Shown: piece after piece, positions 1 to 6,617 of the stretch
How positions within the stretch are numbered: the stretch's first letter is position 1
How the letters are laid out: each line of letters begins with the position of its first letter
Assembly (NCBI GenBank): GCA_028714615.1
Contig: JAQTMA010000050.1
Location: 7,369 to 21,666 of the forward strand
Direction: 5' to 3'
Origin: Anaerolineaceae bacterium
GTDB lineage: Bacteria; Chloroflexota; Anaerolineae; Anaerolineales; Anaerolineaceae
DNA length: 14,298 nt
Position numbers and translations under genes: made by a program
The notes under the pieces: model-generated
The model's database searches: none
The model's input: the letters and a program-made list of their open reading frames with translations, nothing else
Told to the model about the DNA's origin: nothing

Positions 1-42
1 GAATATCATCCCCTGGTGGGGACGCCGAACCTAGGCTGATTC

Positions 43-69
43 AAACAAAGCAGCCCACGCGCGGTGGGC
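43..69 (-). terminator. terminator-like hairpin inside the repeat unit (second copy at 167-193)
   Basis: GCCCAC (53-58) and GTGGGC (64-69) form a 6-bp stem with a 5-base loop. Read on the minus strand the stem is followed by TGCTTTGTTT, a weak T-rich tract. It lies about 40 bases beyond the tRNA-like 3' end, where a tRNA transcription terminator would be expected. The second repeat unit carries an identical copy. Confidence 0.4.
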
Positions 70-231
70 CAATCTACAATCAGCAATCGAAAATCGACAA
101 TCCTGAGTGCCCCCGCGGCGACTCGAATATCATCCCCTGGTGGGGACGCCGAACCTAGGCTGATTCAAACAAAGCAGCCCACGCGCGGTGGGCCAATCTA
201 CAATCAGCAATCGAAAATCGACAATCCTGAG

Positions 232-256
232 TGCCCCCGCGGCGACTCGAACGCCG
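232..256 (-). other. tRNA 3'-end-like sequence, probable attachment (att) site
   Basis: Read on the minus strand, this stretch has a perfect 5-bp T-stem (CGGCG / CGCCG), a 7-base T-loop TTCGAGT, the 3' acceptor half CGGGGGC and a discriminator A. The anticodon and D arms expected upstream (toward higher coordinates) are absent, so this is a fragment and not a tRNA gene. Tyrosine integrases commonly use tRNA 3' ends, and the integrase at 384-1487 reads toward this site. The polarity implies that the intact tRNA would lie at the other, right-hand end of the element. I found no second copy of the core elsewhere in the window. tRNA identity cannot be assigned. Confidence 0.55.
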
Positions 257-383
257 AACCTATTGCTCCGCAAATAAAGGGTTACCCCTGTTTTGCGTTT
301 TTTGTCTCCATGCAGGCCTTGGAATTCGGGGTTTTCCTCTTTTTACCCCATTAATTCCAATAATTTTTGGGGCTAAGCTGTAC

Positions 384-1487
384 TCAAGCTGTACGGTCAA
401 AGAGATGATTGACTTTTTTGGCCGCTGCCATTTGCGCCCCTTGCATCAGATGGCCATAGATTTGGGCGGTGGTGCGGAAATCCGCGTGGCCGACAATGGC
501 CTGGACATCTTTAACCGGCACCCCTTGCGCCAATGCGTAGGAGACAAAGAAATGCCGCAGGGAGTGAATGGTCGTCTCCGGGGGCAGCCCGGCTTGGGCG
601 GCCATCTTTTTAAAGTGCCGCAAAATATTGCGGGGGGAAAAAGGGGTGCCTTTAGAAGTACAGAAAACCCATTCGGATTCAACATTCTGGTGAAGCTTGT
701 GGTCGATCAGCACGCTTTGGGTAAATTCCGGTAGAGCCACCAGCCTGCGGGACGCCTCGGTTTTGGGTTCAGCCCAGACGGTTTTGCCTTTGATATTGAC
801 GATAATCCCCTTGATATACAGCAGGCCGTTGACCAGGTCCACGTTTTGCCACTTTAAGCCCAACGCCTCACCCCGGCGCAGCCCCGTGGACAGGAAAACC
901 ACATATAAGGGGTAGAGGCGGTCTTCTTTTAAAAGGGACAGAAAATAATTGGCCTGCTGTTGGGTCAAGGGTTCGACCGGCTTTCGGTCCACTTTCGGAT
1001 ATGAGACCACCTCGGCAATATTGGTGGCTACCAAATTCCATTTCTTGGCTTGACCCAGAAGCTGCTTGACGATGGTATGGATATATTTCACCGTCCGTTT
1101 GGAATAGCCCTCCCGGCTTTTTACCGCCAGTAAGTTTTGCAGGTGGGAAGGGGTCAGCTTCACCAGCCGGACCTCTCCCAAGTAGGGCTTAATGTGCTTT
1201 CGGATAATAACGGATTGGCAGTAATAGGTGGTTTCCCGGACCTGGTAGCGGACCACCTCTTCCATCCACTTATCCAAAAACTCGCCCACCGTCACCTGGT
1301 TGTTGGCGACCAGGACCCCGTTTTTATATGCCGTCCGCTGCTGCAACACCCAGTCTTTGACTTCAGTTTGCGTTTTGGCGTATTTGGTCTGTTTACTACC
1401 ATTGGGAAGGGTGATTTCTCCGACCCAGATTTTTTTGTCATCCCGGTAAAAAATCGTGCCTTCTCCATGTCCGCGCCGTTTGGCCAC
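384..1487 (-). CDS. int: Tyrosine recombinase / integrase of a mobile element
   Basis: A 367-aa site-specific recombinase of the phage/ICE integrase type, which would join and excise the element at its att site through a covalent 3'-phosphotyrosine intermediate. The N-terminus has an AP2-like DNA-binding start (MAKRRGHGEGT), followed by a SAM-like core-binding domain (about residues 65-150, VTVGEFLDKW) and the catalytic domain. The active-site set is visible and complete: Arg in STGLRRGEALGLKW, Lys in AEPKTEASRR, H-x-x-R in HSLRH, His in IVGHADF, and the nucleophile Tyr in TTAQIYGH. Translation starts at GTG 1487, preceded by GGTAGGTGG. Its 3' end points to the tRNA-like sequence at 232-256, the usual int-att arrangement. 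The frame is intact and probably functional. Confidence 0.95.
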   Translation of the reverse strand: MAKRRGHGEGTIFYRDDKKIWVGEITLPNGSKQTKYAKTQTEVKDWVLQQRTAYKNGVLVANNQVTVGEFLDKWMEEVVRYQVRETTYYCQSVIIRKHIKPYLGEVRLVKLTPSHLQNLLAVKSREGYSKRTVKYIHTIVKQLLGQAKKWNLVATNIAEVVSYPKVDRKPVEPLTQQQANYFLSLLKEDRLYPLYVVFLSTGLRRGEALGLKWQNVDLVNGLLYIKGIIVNIKGKTVWAEPKTEASRRLVALPEFTQSVLIDHKLHQNVESEWVFCTSKGTPFSPRNILRHFKKMAAQAGLPPETTIHSLRHFFVSYALAQGVPVKDVQAIVGHADFRTTAQIYGHLMQGAQMAAAKKVNHLFDRTA

Positions 1488-1602
1488 ATCCCACCTACCT
1501 ATCTGTTAGCGACTCTGTACCAATACTGTCTAAATTTGAATAATTGTAGCACGCCTTATAACCCTGGGTTTTCTCACGCTTGCCTGCGCTTCTGATGGTA
1601 TC

Positions 1603-1673
1603 AGCCACCCCTTCCGGTCAAGGACTAAGCAAGGCCCATTGCATGGGCTCCTTGACCTCCAAGGGGCCTGGCT
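1603..1673 (+). ncRNA. Long nested inverted repeat, possible structured RNA or regulatory hairpin
   Basis: Nested complementary segments make a 71-base hairpin: AGCCA (1603-1607) with TGGCT (1669-1673), CCCCTT (1608-1613) with AAGGGG (1661-1666), GGTCAAGGA (1616-1624) with TCCTTGACC (1649-1657), and GCCCAT (1634-1639) with ATGGGC (1643-1648). This gives about 26 pairs with small internal loops and one 9-base bulge. TTTTT follows at 1678-1682. It lies between the divergent integrase and the small gene at 1739. It might be a leader RNA, a terminator or a recombination/transfer site; the sequence does not decide which. It matches no riboswitch that I recognise. Confidence 0.5.
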
Positions 1674-1738
1674 AAGGTTTTTCTGGTAAGCGGGCAAGCA
1701 TTAGTTGACCTGCTAGAATATGGAAAGGGGGTGAGCAT

Positions 1739-1930
1739 ATGACCGTGACCGTTTTACCAACCTATAAAGGCTATACCGTTGATGTCCGGCTGCAGGAATT
1801 TCGCAGGGCCATTTACGGCCAGACCCTGGAGTTTATTGCCTTCAATAGTCCCAAAGGGCGGAAACTGCTGGATGAAATATCTAGGATGGCTCCGGAACTA
1901 TTGAACGTTGTCTTTGAAATTGGGTCATAA
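1739..1930 (+). CDS. Small hypothetical protein (63 aa)
   Basis: A short free-standing gene with strong signals at both ends: a Shine-Dalgarno stretch (AAAGGGGGTGA) 4 bases before ATG 1739, and a rho-independent terminator just past the stop. The product is soluble-looking and mixed in charge (MTVTVLPTYKGYTVD at the start, FNSPKGRKLLDEI in the middle). It has no signal peptide, membrane segment or metal-binding motif. I do not recognise a named family. A pattern of GYTVD-x-RL-x-EFR followed by LEFI-x-F-x-SP-x-G looks like a conserved small-protein motif, but this is an impression. It lies between the integrase and the nuclease module, and its role is unknown. Confidence 0.75.
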   Translation: MTVTVLPTYKGYTVDVRLQEFRRAIYGQTLEFIAFNSPKGRKLLDEISRMAPELLNVVFEIGS

Positions 1931-1948
1931 CGAAATAGTGAGCACAAA

Positions 1949-1975
1949 GGGCTGGGGAACCCCCGGCCCTTTTTT
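1949..1975 (+). terminator. Rho-independent terminator after the 63-aa gene
   Basis: GGGCTGGGG (1949-1957) pairs with CCCCCGGCCC (1960-1969) as a GC-rich stem with a tight AA loop, followed directly by six T (1970-1975). It starts 18 bases after the stop codon at 1930. The T-tract overlaps the stop codon of the integrase remnant on the other strand. Confidence 0.85.
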
Positions 1976-2036
1976 ATGCTTCCTTTTTTTCTTGAAAATA
2001 TAAGGTTCCTTCACCGTGCCCCCGTCTTTTGGCCAC
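1974..2036 (-). pseudogene. 20-codon remnant of a second integrase N-terminus
   Basis: Read from GTG 2036 on the minus strand this gives MAKRRGHGEGT, then LYFQEKKEA and a TAA stop. The first 11 residues are identical to the intact integrase at 1487, and the following residues (LYFQEKK against IFYRDDKK) are similar. The DNA upstream of the start also resembles the integrase leader (TTTGGCCAC, CACCTACCTA and ACCAATA appear in both). Homology ends at the terminator T-tract of the neighbouring gene, where the stop falls. This is best read as the scar of a lost second integrase or a recombination breakpoint. Translation of the 20-residue peptide is possible but nothing shows it matters. Confidence 0.8.
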
Positions 2037-2054
2037 ACCTCACCTACCTACCAG

Positions 2055-2252
2055 TTATCCGTGCTTCACCAATATTGCAATTATTACTATACTCAATAGC
2101 AAAGCCATCATTACGTACCAGATCCACACCAGTATTTTGGGGCAGCCGAAAATTCCGAGGGCTTTCTCAGCGGCTTCTTGCCGACCCGCTCCCTGGCGTT
2201 TGGCGCCCAGAAACTTGTGGAGCAGGTAGATGAGGCCGGAGAGCCCATTCAT
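2055..2252 (-). CDS. Small single-pass membrane protein candidate
   Basis: From ATG 2252 the frame encodes 65 aa: a basic amphipathic N-terminal half (LIYLLHKFLGAKRQGAGRQ) and one strongly hydrophobic C-terminal helix (ILVWIWYVMMALLLSIVIIA) ending in ILVKHG. A tail-anchored or single-pass inner-membrane topology is likely. The in-frame start at 2312 is less attractive. The ribosome site before 2252 (AAGGA, very close to the ATG) is weak. The gene ends 18 bases before the GTG of the integrase remnant on the same strand, so it may have been its upstream partner. No family is recognised. The gene could be real or a relic. Confidence 0.5.
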   Translation of the reverse strand: MNGLSGLIYLLHKFLGAKRQGAGRQEAAEKALGIFGCPKILVWIWYVMMALLLSIVIIAILVKHG

Positions 2253-2345
2253 CTTCCTTACTTTATCACTTCCAAATATCGGATAATCTCTATCTCCACT
2301 TCGGATGGACAAACCCAGATATAATATTATTTATTCTGGTAATGG

Positions 2346-2375
2346 TTGAAAACATTGATAGGTGAGCAAAATAAT
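2346..2375 (+). promoter_or_regulatory. Candidate promoter for the two-gene nuclease module
   Basis: TTGAAA (2346-2351) and AATAAT (2370-2375) each match the housekeeping -35 and -10 consensus at 5 of 6 positions, with an 18-base spacer. They lie about 110 bases upstream of the ATG at 2487, in an AT-rich leader. The remaining leader (2376-2486) shows no obvious operator. Confidence 0.4.
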
Positions 2376-2486
2376 GGTTGGGGATTTCGGCCCAGCCGCT
2401 ATTGATAGAGACTGGTAACTTTCAGTAGCCAAGATTCAAGGATAAGCTATCCACAATTTTCTCGGTCGGTACGAGGGGAGTTAAAA

Positions 2487-4631
2487 ATGGCCGATTTCCG
2501 GACCCATCCAGTCTTTCTCCGGTTGACTACCTCTCAAGAAGCGAATTTCCTTGGTACTTGGGTGATTGATGATGTCCCCAATTCAGGGCGATCAAGATTG
2601 GAATATGTAGTGGAGGAAATGGATGCCTGCCCGCCAGACCAGATAGACTCAATTCTCGCTACTTGCCAATTTTTGACTGATTACCCCTTTCCAGAATTGG
2701 AAATGGTGGATGACGCCCAGAGGCCACGTTTTGCCTTAGCTATGGCTCAGGCAGGTCTCCTTACTCGTATCCGTAGTGAGAATAAAAATGCCGGACTCAT
2801 TTCCGCACTAGCTGTTCTCTTTGGTACCGAATATCGGATTGATCTTGATGAATCAGTTTTGATAACCGAGATCCCAACACTTTACGGGATCGGCAGGATT
2901 GAACGCCCCCGGTTTCGTTGGGCCGATCCTAAAGACCGGTTCATGATCTGTCCGGAACTAGCGAAAATGGCAAGCCTAAGTCTTACTGCCCGGCGACTGT
3001 TTATCAACTTGGGTTATTACAAAAATTACGATACTGGGGCTTGGATAAGGGTAGGCCAACTTGGCATCCCTGAAAGCCTTCAATCCATTATTACCGAGCT
3101 CTGCGAGGTAGGAATAATCGATTCTTGCCCAGGTCCGTCCGCAAAACTTACCCGGTATACGATCGAAAGGCTTCAGACTTTAGCAGAAGAAGTTGGGATA
3201 AAGTATCCCCCAAAGCGAAAGAATGATCTAATTGCAACGCTAATCGAACAGTGTGCCACGGAAACTCTGGAACGAACAATCAGTGATTGGGAAAAAGACC
3301 TTGACCTGCAATGGGACACCGACGGGAAAAAATACGAATTCCATTTCAAGGTTACCAATTACAAAGGCCTGCGATACTTTTTGTATCAAGAGATCAATCG
3401 ATTGAAAGCCTATCTACAATATATTGCTCCGTTGCCTGTTCTATTTCACTCACTATATAAACCATCAATCCCTAAGGCTGTGGAAGTTGTCCAAAATTCA
3501 CCATCTTCCCTTTCATATTACCTTCAAACCAAGACTGATCCTCACCAACAAACTCCATCCCCATTTGAGGAAGATATCCGAAGATTACGCCCGGGTGACT
3601 TGAAATCCATCAAGCGATTGTGGGATAAAAACTGCCAGGCTATTTTGGAAAAAGTAATTCGAAGTGAAGTAACCCCGGAACAAGTTCGAGCGAAATCTTT
3701 TTATGAGGTTATTCGGTATTTCGAAAAAACGGGAAGCCTGCAAGAGTACCGGTTGGCTACTCAGAAAGAAGGATTTGAGCATAATTGGCGAGCGGTGCTA
3801 AACATCTTTATATCGACAAAATTACGAAATCACAAATACTACCAGCTTCTTCCCAAGGAATTCACCTGTCCGGGATGCGGGGTGAATTTCTTGGAATGGT
3901 CCGTTCCCCTCCGATATGCCATGTTGGTGCAAATGAATATCCAATTTTGTGCGGGCTGCTATGGCTATATTTTCGACCACTACCGAAAAGCCAATAACGC
4001 CTACACCCAATCACTCACAGATAAGGAAATGCTAGAAAGGCTGTTTCAGCTCTCGGCAGTTCTGGAGATGATCCCGACAAAAACATTTATGAATCCAACC
4101 ACACGGCTCAATCACCTGCCTATCCATCTCCCCGATTTACCGACCGAGAAACAAATTGCGGTGGGGAAGGCTTTGATTCAAATGCCGGCTTATAGCCTTT
4201 ACGTGACACGGTTTGGCGATTGGATGACCGCGCTTGTCCAATCAGGGGTGCTCGCGGACGGTCATCAGGTAATGTCCAGGGGAATTCGCTGCATTGCCAA
4301 GGACGGTCACGTCTGTTTATCCTTGGGTGAAAAGGCTATCGACGACTGGTTGCTGGCTCATGGAATTCCGCACGAAAAGGAAATCCTGTACCCATTCGAT
4401 TCGGCTTATAACCCCGGCGGCCAATTCCGGATGGATTGGAGAGTGGGAGACATCTTTATTGAATATGCCGGGATGATGACTGAACCCGACTATCGCAAGA
4501 AAATGGATTGGAAGGTTAATTTCTGTGCCCGTAATAATTATCGCCTTATATTACTTGAGCCAAAAGATTTGGAATACCTTGGGAAGAAGCTGGGTTTTCT
4601 AGTTGATACGGTTACCAATCAATCAGTTTGA
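2487..4631 (+). CDS. SAP-like / zinc-finger / PD-(D/E)XK nuclease protein, candidate defence effector
   Basis: A 714-aa multidomain protein; I recognise no named family for the whole. Residues 1-215 are helical with no motif I can name. Residues about 222-256 (TRYTIERLQTLAEEVGIK, then KRKNDLIATLIEQ) resemble a SAP DNA-binding helix-extended-helix. Four cysteines, C461/C464 (CPGC) and C488/C491 (CAGC), form a zinc ribbon or treble clef. The last 100 residues look like a VSR/DUF559-type PD-(D/E)XK nuclease: GEKAIDDWL helix (E615), FRMDWRVGDIFIEYAG with D650 and E659, then Y669-x-x-K672 and K676. The expected activity is metal-dependent DNA cleavage guided by the SAP and zinc modules. Start ATG 2487 has GAGGGGAG 6 bases upstream. 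It is followed after 18 bases by a DUF4365 gene on the same strand, suggesting a two-gene unit. Domain calls are by eye; the nuclease is the surest. Confidence 0.85.
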   Translation: MADFRTHPVFLRLTTSQEANFLGTWVIDDVPNSGRSRLEYVVEEMDACPPDQIDSILATCQFLTDYPFPELEMVDDAQRPRFALAMAQAGLLTRIRSENKNAGLISALAVLFGTEYRIDLDESVLITEIPTLYGIGRIERPRFRWADPKDRFMICPELAKMASLSLTARRLFINLGYYKNYDTGAWIRVGQLGIPESLQSIITELCEVGIIDSCPGPSAKLTRYTIERLQTLAEEVGIKYPPKRKNDLIATLIEQCATETLERTISDWEKDLDLQWDTDGKKYEFHFKVTNYKGLRYFLYQEINRLKAYLQYIAPLPVLFHSLYKPSIPKAVEVVQNSPSSLSYYLQTKTDPHQQTPSPFEEDIRRLRPGDLKSIKRLWDKNCQAILEKVIRSEVTPEQVRAKSFYEVIRYFEKTGSLQEYRLATQKEGFEHNWRAVLNIFISTKLRNHKYYQLLPKEFTCPGCGVNFLEWSVPLRYAMLVQMNIQFCAGCYGYIFDHYRKANNAYTQSLTDKEMLERLFQLSAVLEMIPTKTFMNPTTRLNHLPIHLPDLPTEKQIAVGKALIQMPAYSLYVTRFGDWMTALVQSGVLADGHQVMSRGIRCIAKDGHVCLSLGEKAIDDWLLAHGIPHEKEILYPFDSAYNPGGQFRMDWRVGDIFIEYAGMMTEPDYRKKMDWKVNFCARNNYRLILLEPKDLEYLGKKLGFLVDTVTNQSV

Positions 4632-4649
4632 TATTTGCGGAGAGTAAAT

Positions 4650-5594
4650 ATGCCTGGTGGACGCTTACGAAATCCCCGTTTTGGAGATACAGACGAAAAA
4701 ATAGCTGAAGCGATCTTGAGCTTCATTGCATTTACAACTTCTGTTCCACGAGAGGAAGACGTGGGACATGATTTTGTGTGTGCTCTGATCGAACACGAAG
4801 ATGCTATTCTAAAAGCTGGATTGCCATTTACGGTACAAGTTAAGAGTATTAGCCAGCTGGAAACCTTTATTTATGAAAAGCCCTATGAGTGCAACTGGCT
4901 CGAGAACCAGGAATTACCTTTTTTTATTGGATTAGTAGATCGTGCCAAATTGCGAATCGATCTCTATTCAACCTGGAATATTCATAACAGCTATTTGTGG
5001 AAGAAAGCTGAATCATATACTCTATTCCCTGGTGAGATAGATGCCGATCCTAGTCTACCCTTTCCTAGGGAGGAACCGGATTGTCGAAAACACCAGACAA
5101 TCCCGCTTGGAAAGCCTGTATTAAGCATCACGATGCAGGAGGTGGTTGATAATGAAAAAGTGGACCAATATCGGATTATGTTACGGGAGTGGGTAGCTCT
5201 AGAAAGAGAGAATATTTTAAGGAAAGGCTTGTCTCTCAAATGGATTCATGGACCATCACATTATCAAACAAACCAATCCCTGTTGGGACCCGATGTTAGC
5301 TATCAAGATACAACCTATTGGAATCCAGTAGATCTCTCAACAGGTTTGCTTACCTTTGCTCAATCTGCAACTTCTTTACGAAATATGATGAACGGGATAA
5401 TAGTCCCTGAAGAGTACCGTGATCAATGGGAATCGAGAGTAAATGCGCTAGAACACAGCATTTTTGCTTTCTGGGACGATCTTCCAGGTTTAGCAAGAGG
5501 CGCTTTGCAAGAAGCACTAGGCCAGGAGCAAATAGAGAATAAACTACAAGCGGCTAGAGCTGATTATGAGTTACGGAAGAAATTGCAAGATTAA
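4650..5594 (+). CDS. DUF4365 domain protein (PD-(D/E)XK-like)
   Basis: A 314-aa protein whose first 70 residues match the DUF4365 pattern: DEKIAEAILSFIAF (acidic residues E16/E20), then REEDVGHDF (D41), then PFTVQVKS (Q63-x-K65). This is the E...D...QxK layout of a restriction-endonuclease-like fold. The segment PFFIGLVDRAKLRIDLY corresponds to the usual following strand. The remaining 200 residues are mostly helical, with WVALERENILRKG and a charged C-terminal helix, and are unassigned. An upstream TTG at 4635 is in frame, but ATG 4650 has GGAG 7 bases before it and gives the better family start. It lies 18 bases after the nuclease gene, so the two are probably co-transcribed. DUF4365 is found in many defence contexts. 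The partner role here is inference. Confidence 0.85.
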   Translation: MPGGRLRNPRFGDTDEKIAEAILSFIAFTTSVPREEDVGHDFVCALIEHEDAILKAGLPFTVQVKSISQLETFIYEKPYECNWLENQELPFFIGLVDRAKLRIDLYSTWNIHNSYLWKKAESYTLFPGEIDADPSLPFPREEPDCRKHQTIPLGKPVLSITMQEVVDNEKVDQYRIMLREWVALERENILRKGLSLKWIHGPSHYQTNQSLLGPDVSYQDTTYWNPVDLSTGLLTFAQSATSLRNMMNGIIVPEEYRDQWESRVNALEHSIFAFWDDLPGLARGALQEALGQEQIENKLQAARADYELRKKLQD

Positions 5595-5640
5595 GGGATA
5601 TTTCTACCTGAAACCGAAAATAGCCTATGTTTACTAAGTT

Positions 5641-5724
5641 CGTCAAACCACCCCGACTGCGCCCTAACCTTACCGGAGGCGGCCGGGGCGGGTAAGTTAG
5701 GACGGAAAACGCCGTGGTTTGACG
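5641..5724. repeat. 84-bp imperfect hairpin with attC-like architecture
   Basis: The outer arms are perfect: CGTCAAACCAC (5641-5651) and GTGGTTTGACG (5714-5724). After an unpaired bubble of 9 and 10 bases comes an inner stem, GCCCTAACCTTACC (5661-5674) with GGTAAGTTAGGAC (5691-5703), which has one bulged C and one mismatch. A GC-rich 16-base loop closes it. The outer arm contains GTCAAAC/GTTTGAC, one base off the integron RYYYAAC/GTTRRRY boxes. A small second hairpin (CTAGC 5727-5731, GCTAG 5740-5744) follows. A dead tyrosine recombinase starts at 5754. It could be a folded recombination site, a terminal repeat of a mobile element, or a terminator for the gene ending at 5594. Confidence 0.75.
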
Positions 5725-5753
5725 TACTAGCTTCCGGGTGCTAGAGTGGAGCG

Positions 5754-6617
5754 ATGGGGGAGACGACATTACGCCAGGCACTCACCGAATATGTGGGGGT
5801 GCATCTGGCCGCCAAGAACTATGCCGCCCGGACGCGGGTGGAATATGCACATGATCTAGAAGAGTTGGCAGCGTTTCTGGAAGCGGGGGGAATTCATCCG
5901 ATAGGCGAAATAAATGTCACTCAGCTGGAGCGCCATCTGGCCAATTTAGACAAGCAAGGGTTAGCCGGATCCACCCGGAAACGCAAAGCAATTGCTTTCC
6001 GATCCTTTTTATTCTTTCTCTTCTGGAACCGATATATCAGTTATGGTATTTTCCACAAGTAACTTGCCGTTTCCGGAGCAGCCTATCCCTAGGATTTTGA
6101 CCCAATCAGAATATCAGAGGCTTTTACAGGTTTGCTCAGAAAACACCCGGGATAAGGCGATCATTACATTGCTTTTACAGAACGGTATTCGCTAATCAGA
6201 GCTCACCCGGTTAGCCCTGCCAAATATCCATCTTCCGGAGGCAATCGATATTCTGGGCAACGGCAGTCGGAAGGGGATGATAATACCGCTCAATGCGAAG
6301 GCGGGTGAGGTTCTACAAGATTACGTTCCTAGCCGCCCGGATTCGGGTAGCTTTTCCTTGTTCCTGAACCGCCAGGGAAAATCGCTAGGGATAGGGGTGT
6401 AGAAAAAATCATCACCCAATACTTTCGCCTGGCGAGCATATTCGGCGCGTCAGTACATAGCCTCTTGCACACGTTCACCGTTCAATGTATTGCCAATGGA
6501 ACAAACCTAAAAACCGTTCAAGAGGTGATGCGCCGCCAAGATATCCGGACCACCGAAGCATATATTCCGTTTAATCATTTAAGTCCAATTACCCCCAGCC
6601 TTCTCAATAGGTTGTAG
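5754..6617 (+). pseudogene. Degraded XerC/D-like tyrosine recombinase
   Basis: Three frames carry successive parts of one recombinase of about 288 residues. From ATG 5754: a SAM-like core-binding domain (LRQALTEYVGVHLAAKN, TRVEYAHDLEELAAF, TRKRKAIAFRSFLFF). After a frameshift near 6030-6060: ILTQSEYQRLL, then LLLQNGIR, which holds the first catalytic Arg. An in-frame TAA at 6193-6195 (likely TTA to TAA) is followed by SELTRLALPNIHLPEA. A second shift near 6400 leads to HSLLHTFTVQ, VQEVMRRQDIRTTEAY. The H-x-x-R motif has lost Arg (LRH to LLH) and the GH motif is RQ, while the final Tyr remains. It lacks the length for an integron-integrase-specific insert. Clearly inactive. Its 3' end overlaps the convergent ATPase gene. 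Confidence 0.85.

Larger units (their letters stand above)
1..263. repeat. 124-bp tandem repeat, two exact units plus a shortened third
   Basis: Positions 1-124 and 125-248 are identical base for base. A third copy begins at 249 but lacks about 20 bp (the part containing CCCCTGGTGGGG) and resumes as ACGCCGAACCTA before diverging near 263. Each unit contains a GC-rich hairpin and ends in a stretch that resembles the 3' end of a tRNA read on the minus strand. Because the window starts at base 1, more units may lie to the left. The adjacent integrase suggests the array is linked to the element's attachment site; that link is inference. ORFs crossing the array are products of the repeat and are not called as genes. 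Confidence 0.95.

Noticed and set aside
1..248. CRISPR array
   Set aside because: The repeat unit is 124 bp with only two exact copies and no distinct spacers, so it does not fit.
232..300. Complete tRNA gene on the minus strand
   Set aside because: T-arm and acceptor 3' half are present, but no anticodon arm, D arm or matching GCCCCCG 5' acceptor follows upstream.
64..354. Open frame of 96 aa across the tandem repeats
   Set aside because: It is translated repeat sequence with no ribosome site and includes the tRNA-like end; its repeated peptide simply reflects the DNA repeat.
5754..6617. Integron integrase
   Set aside because: Total length of about 288 residues leaves no room for the IntI-specific insert, and the motifs fit ordinary XerC/D-like recombinases; only the hairpin upstream resembles an integron site.
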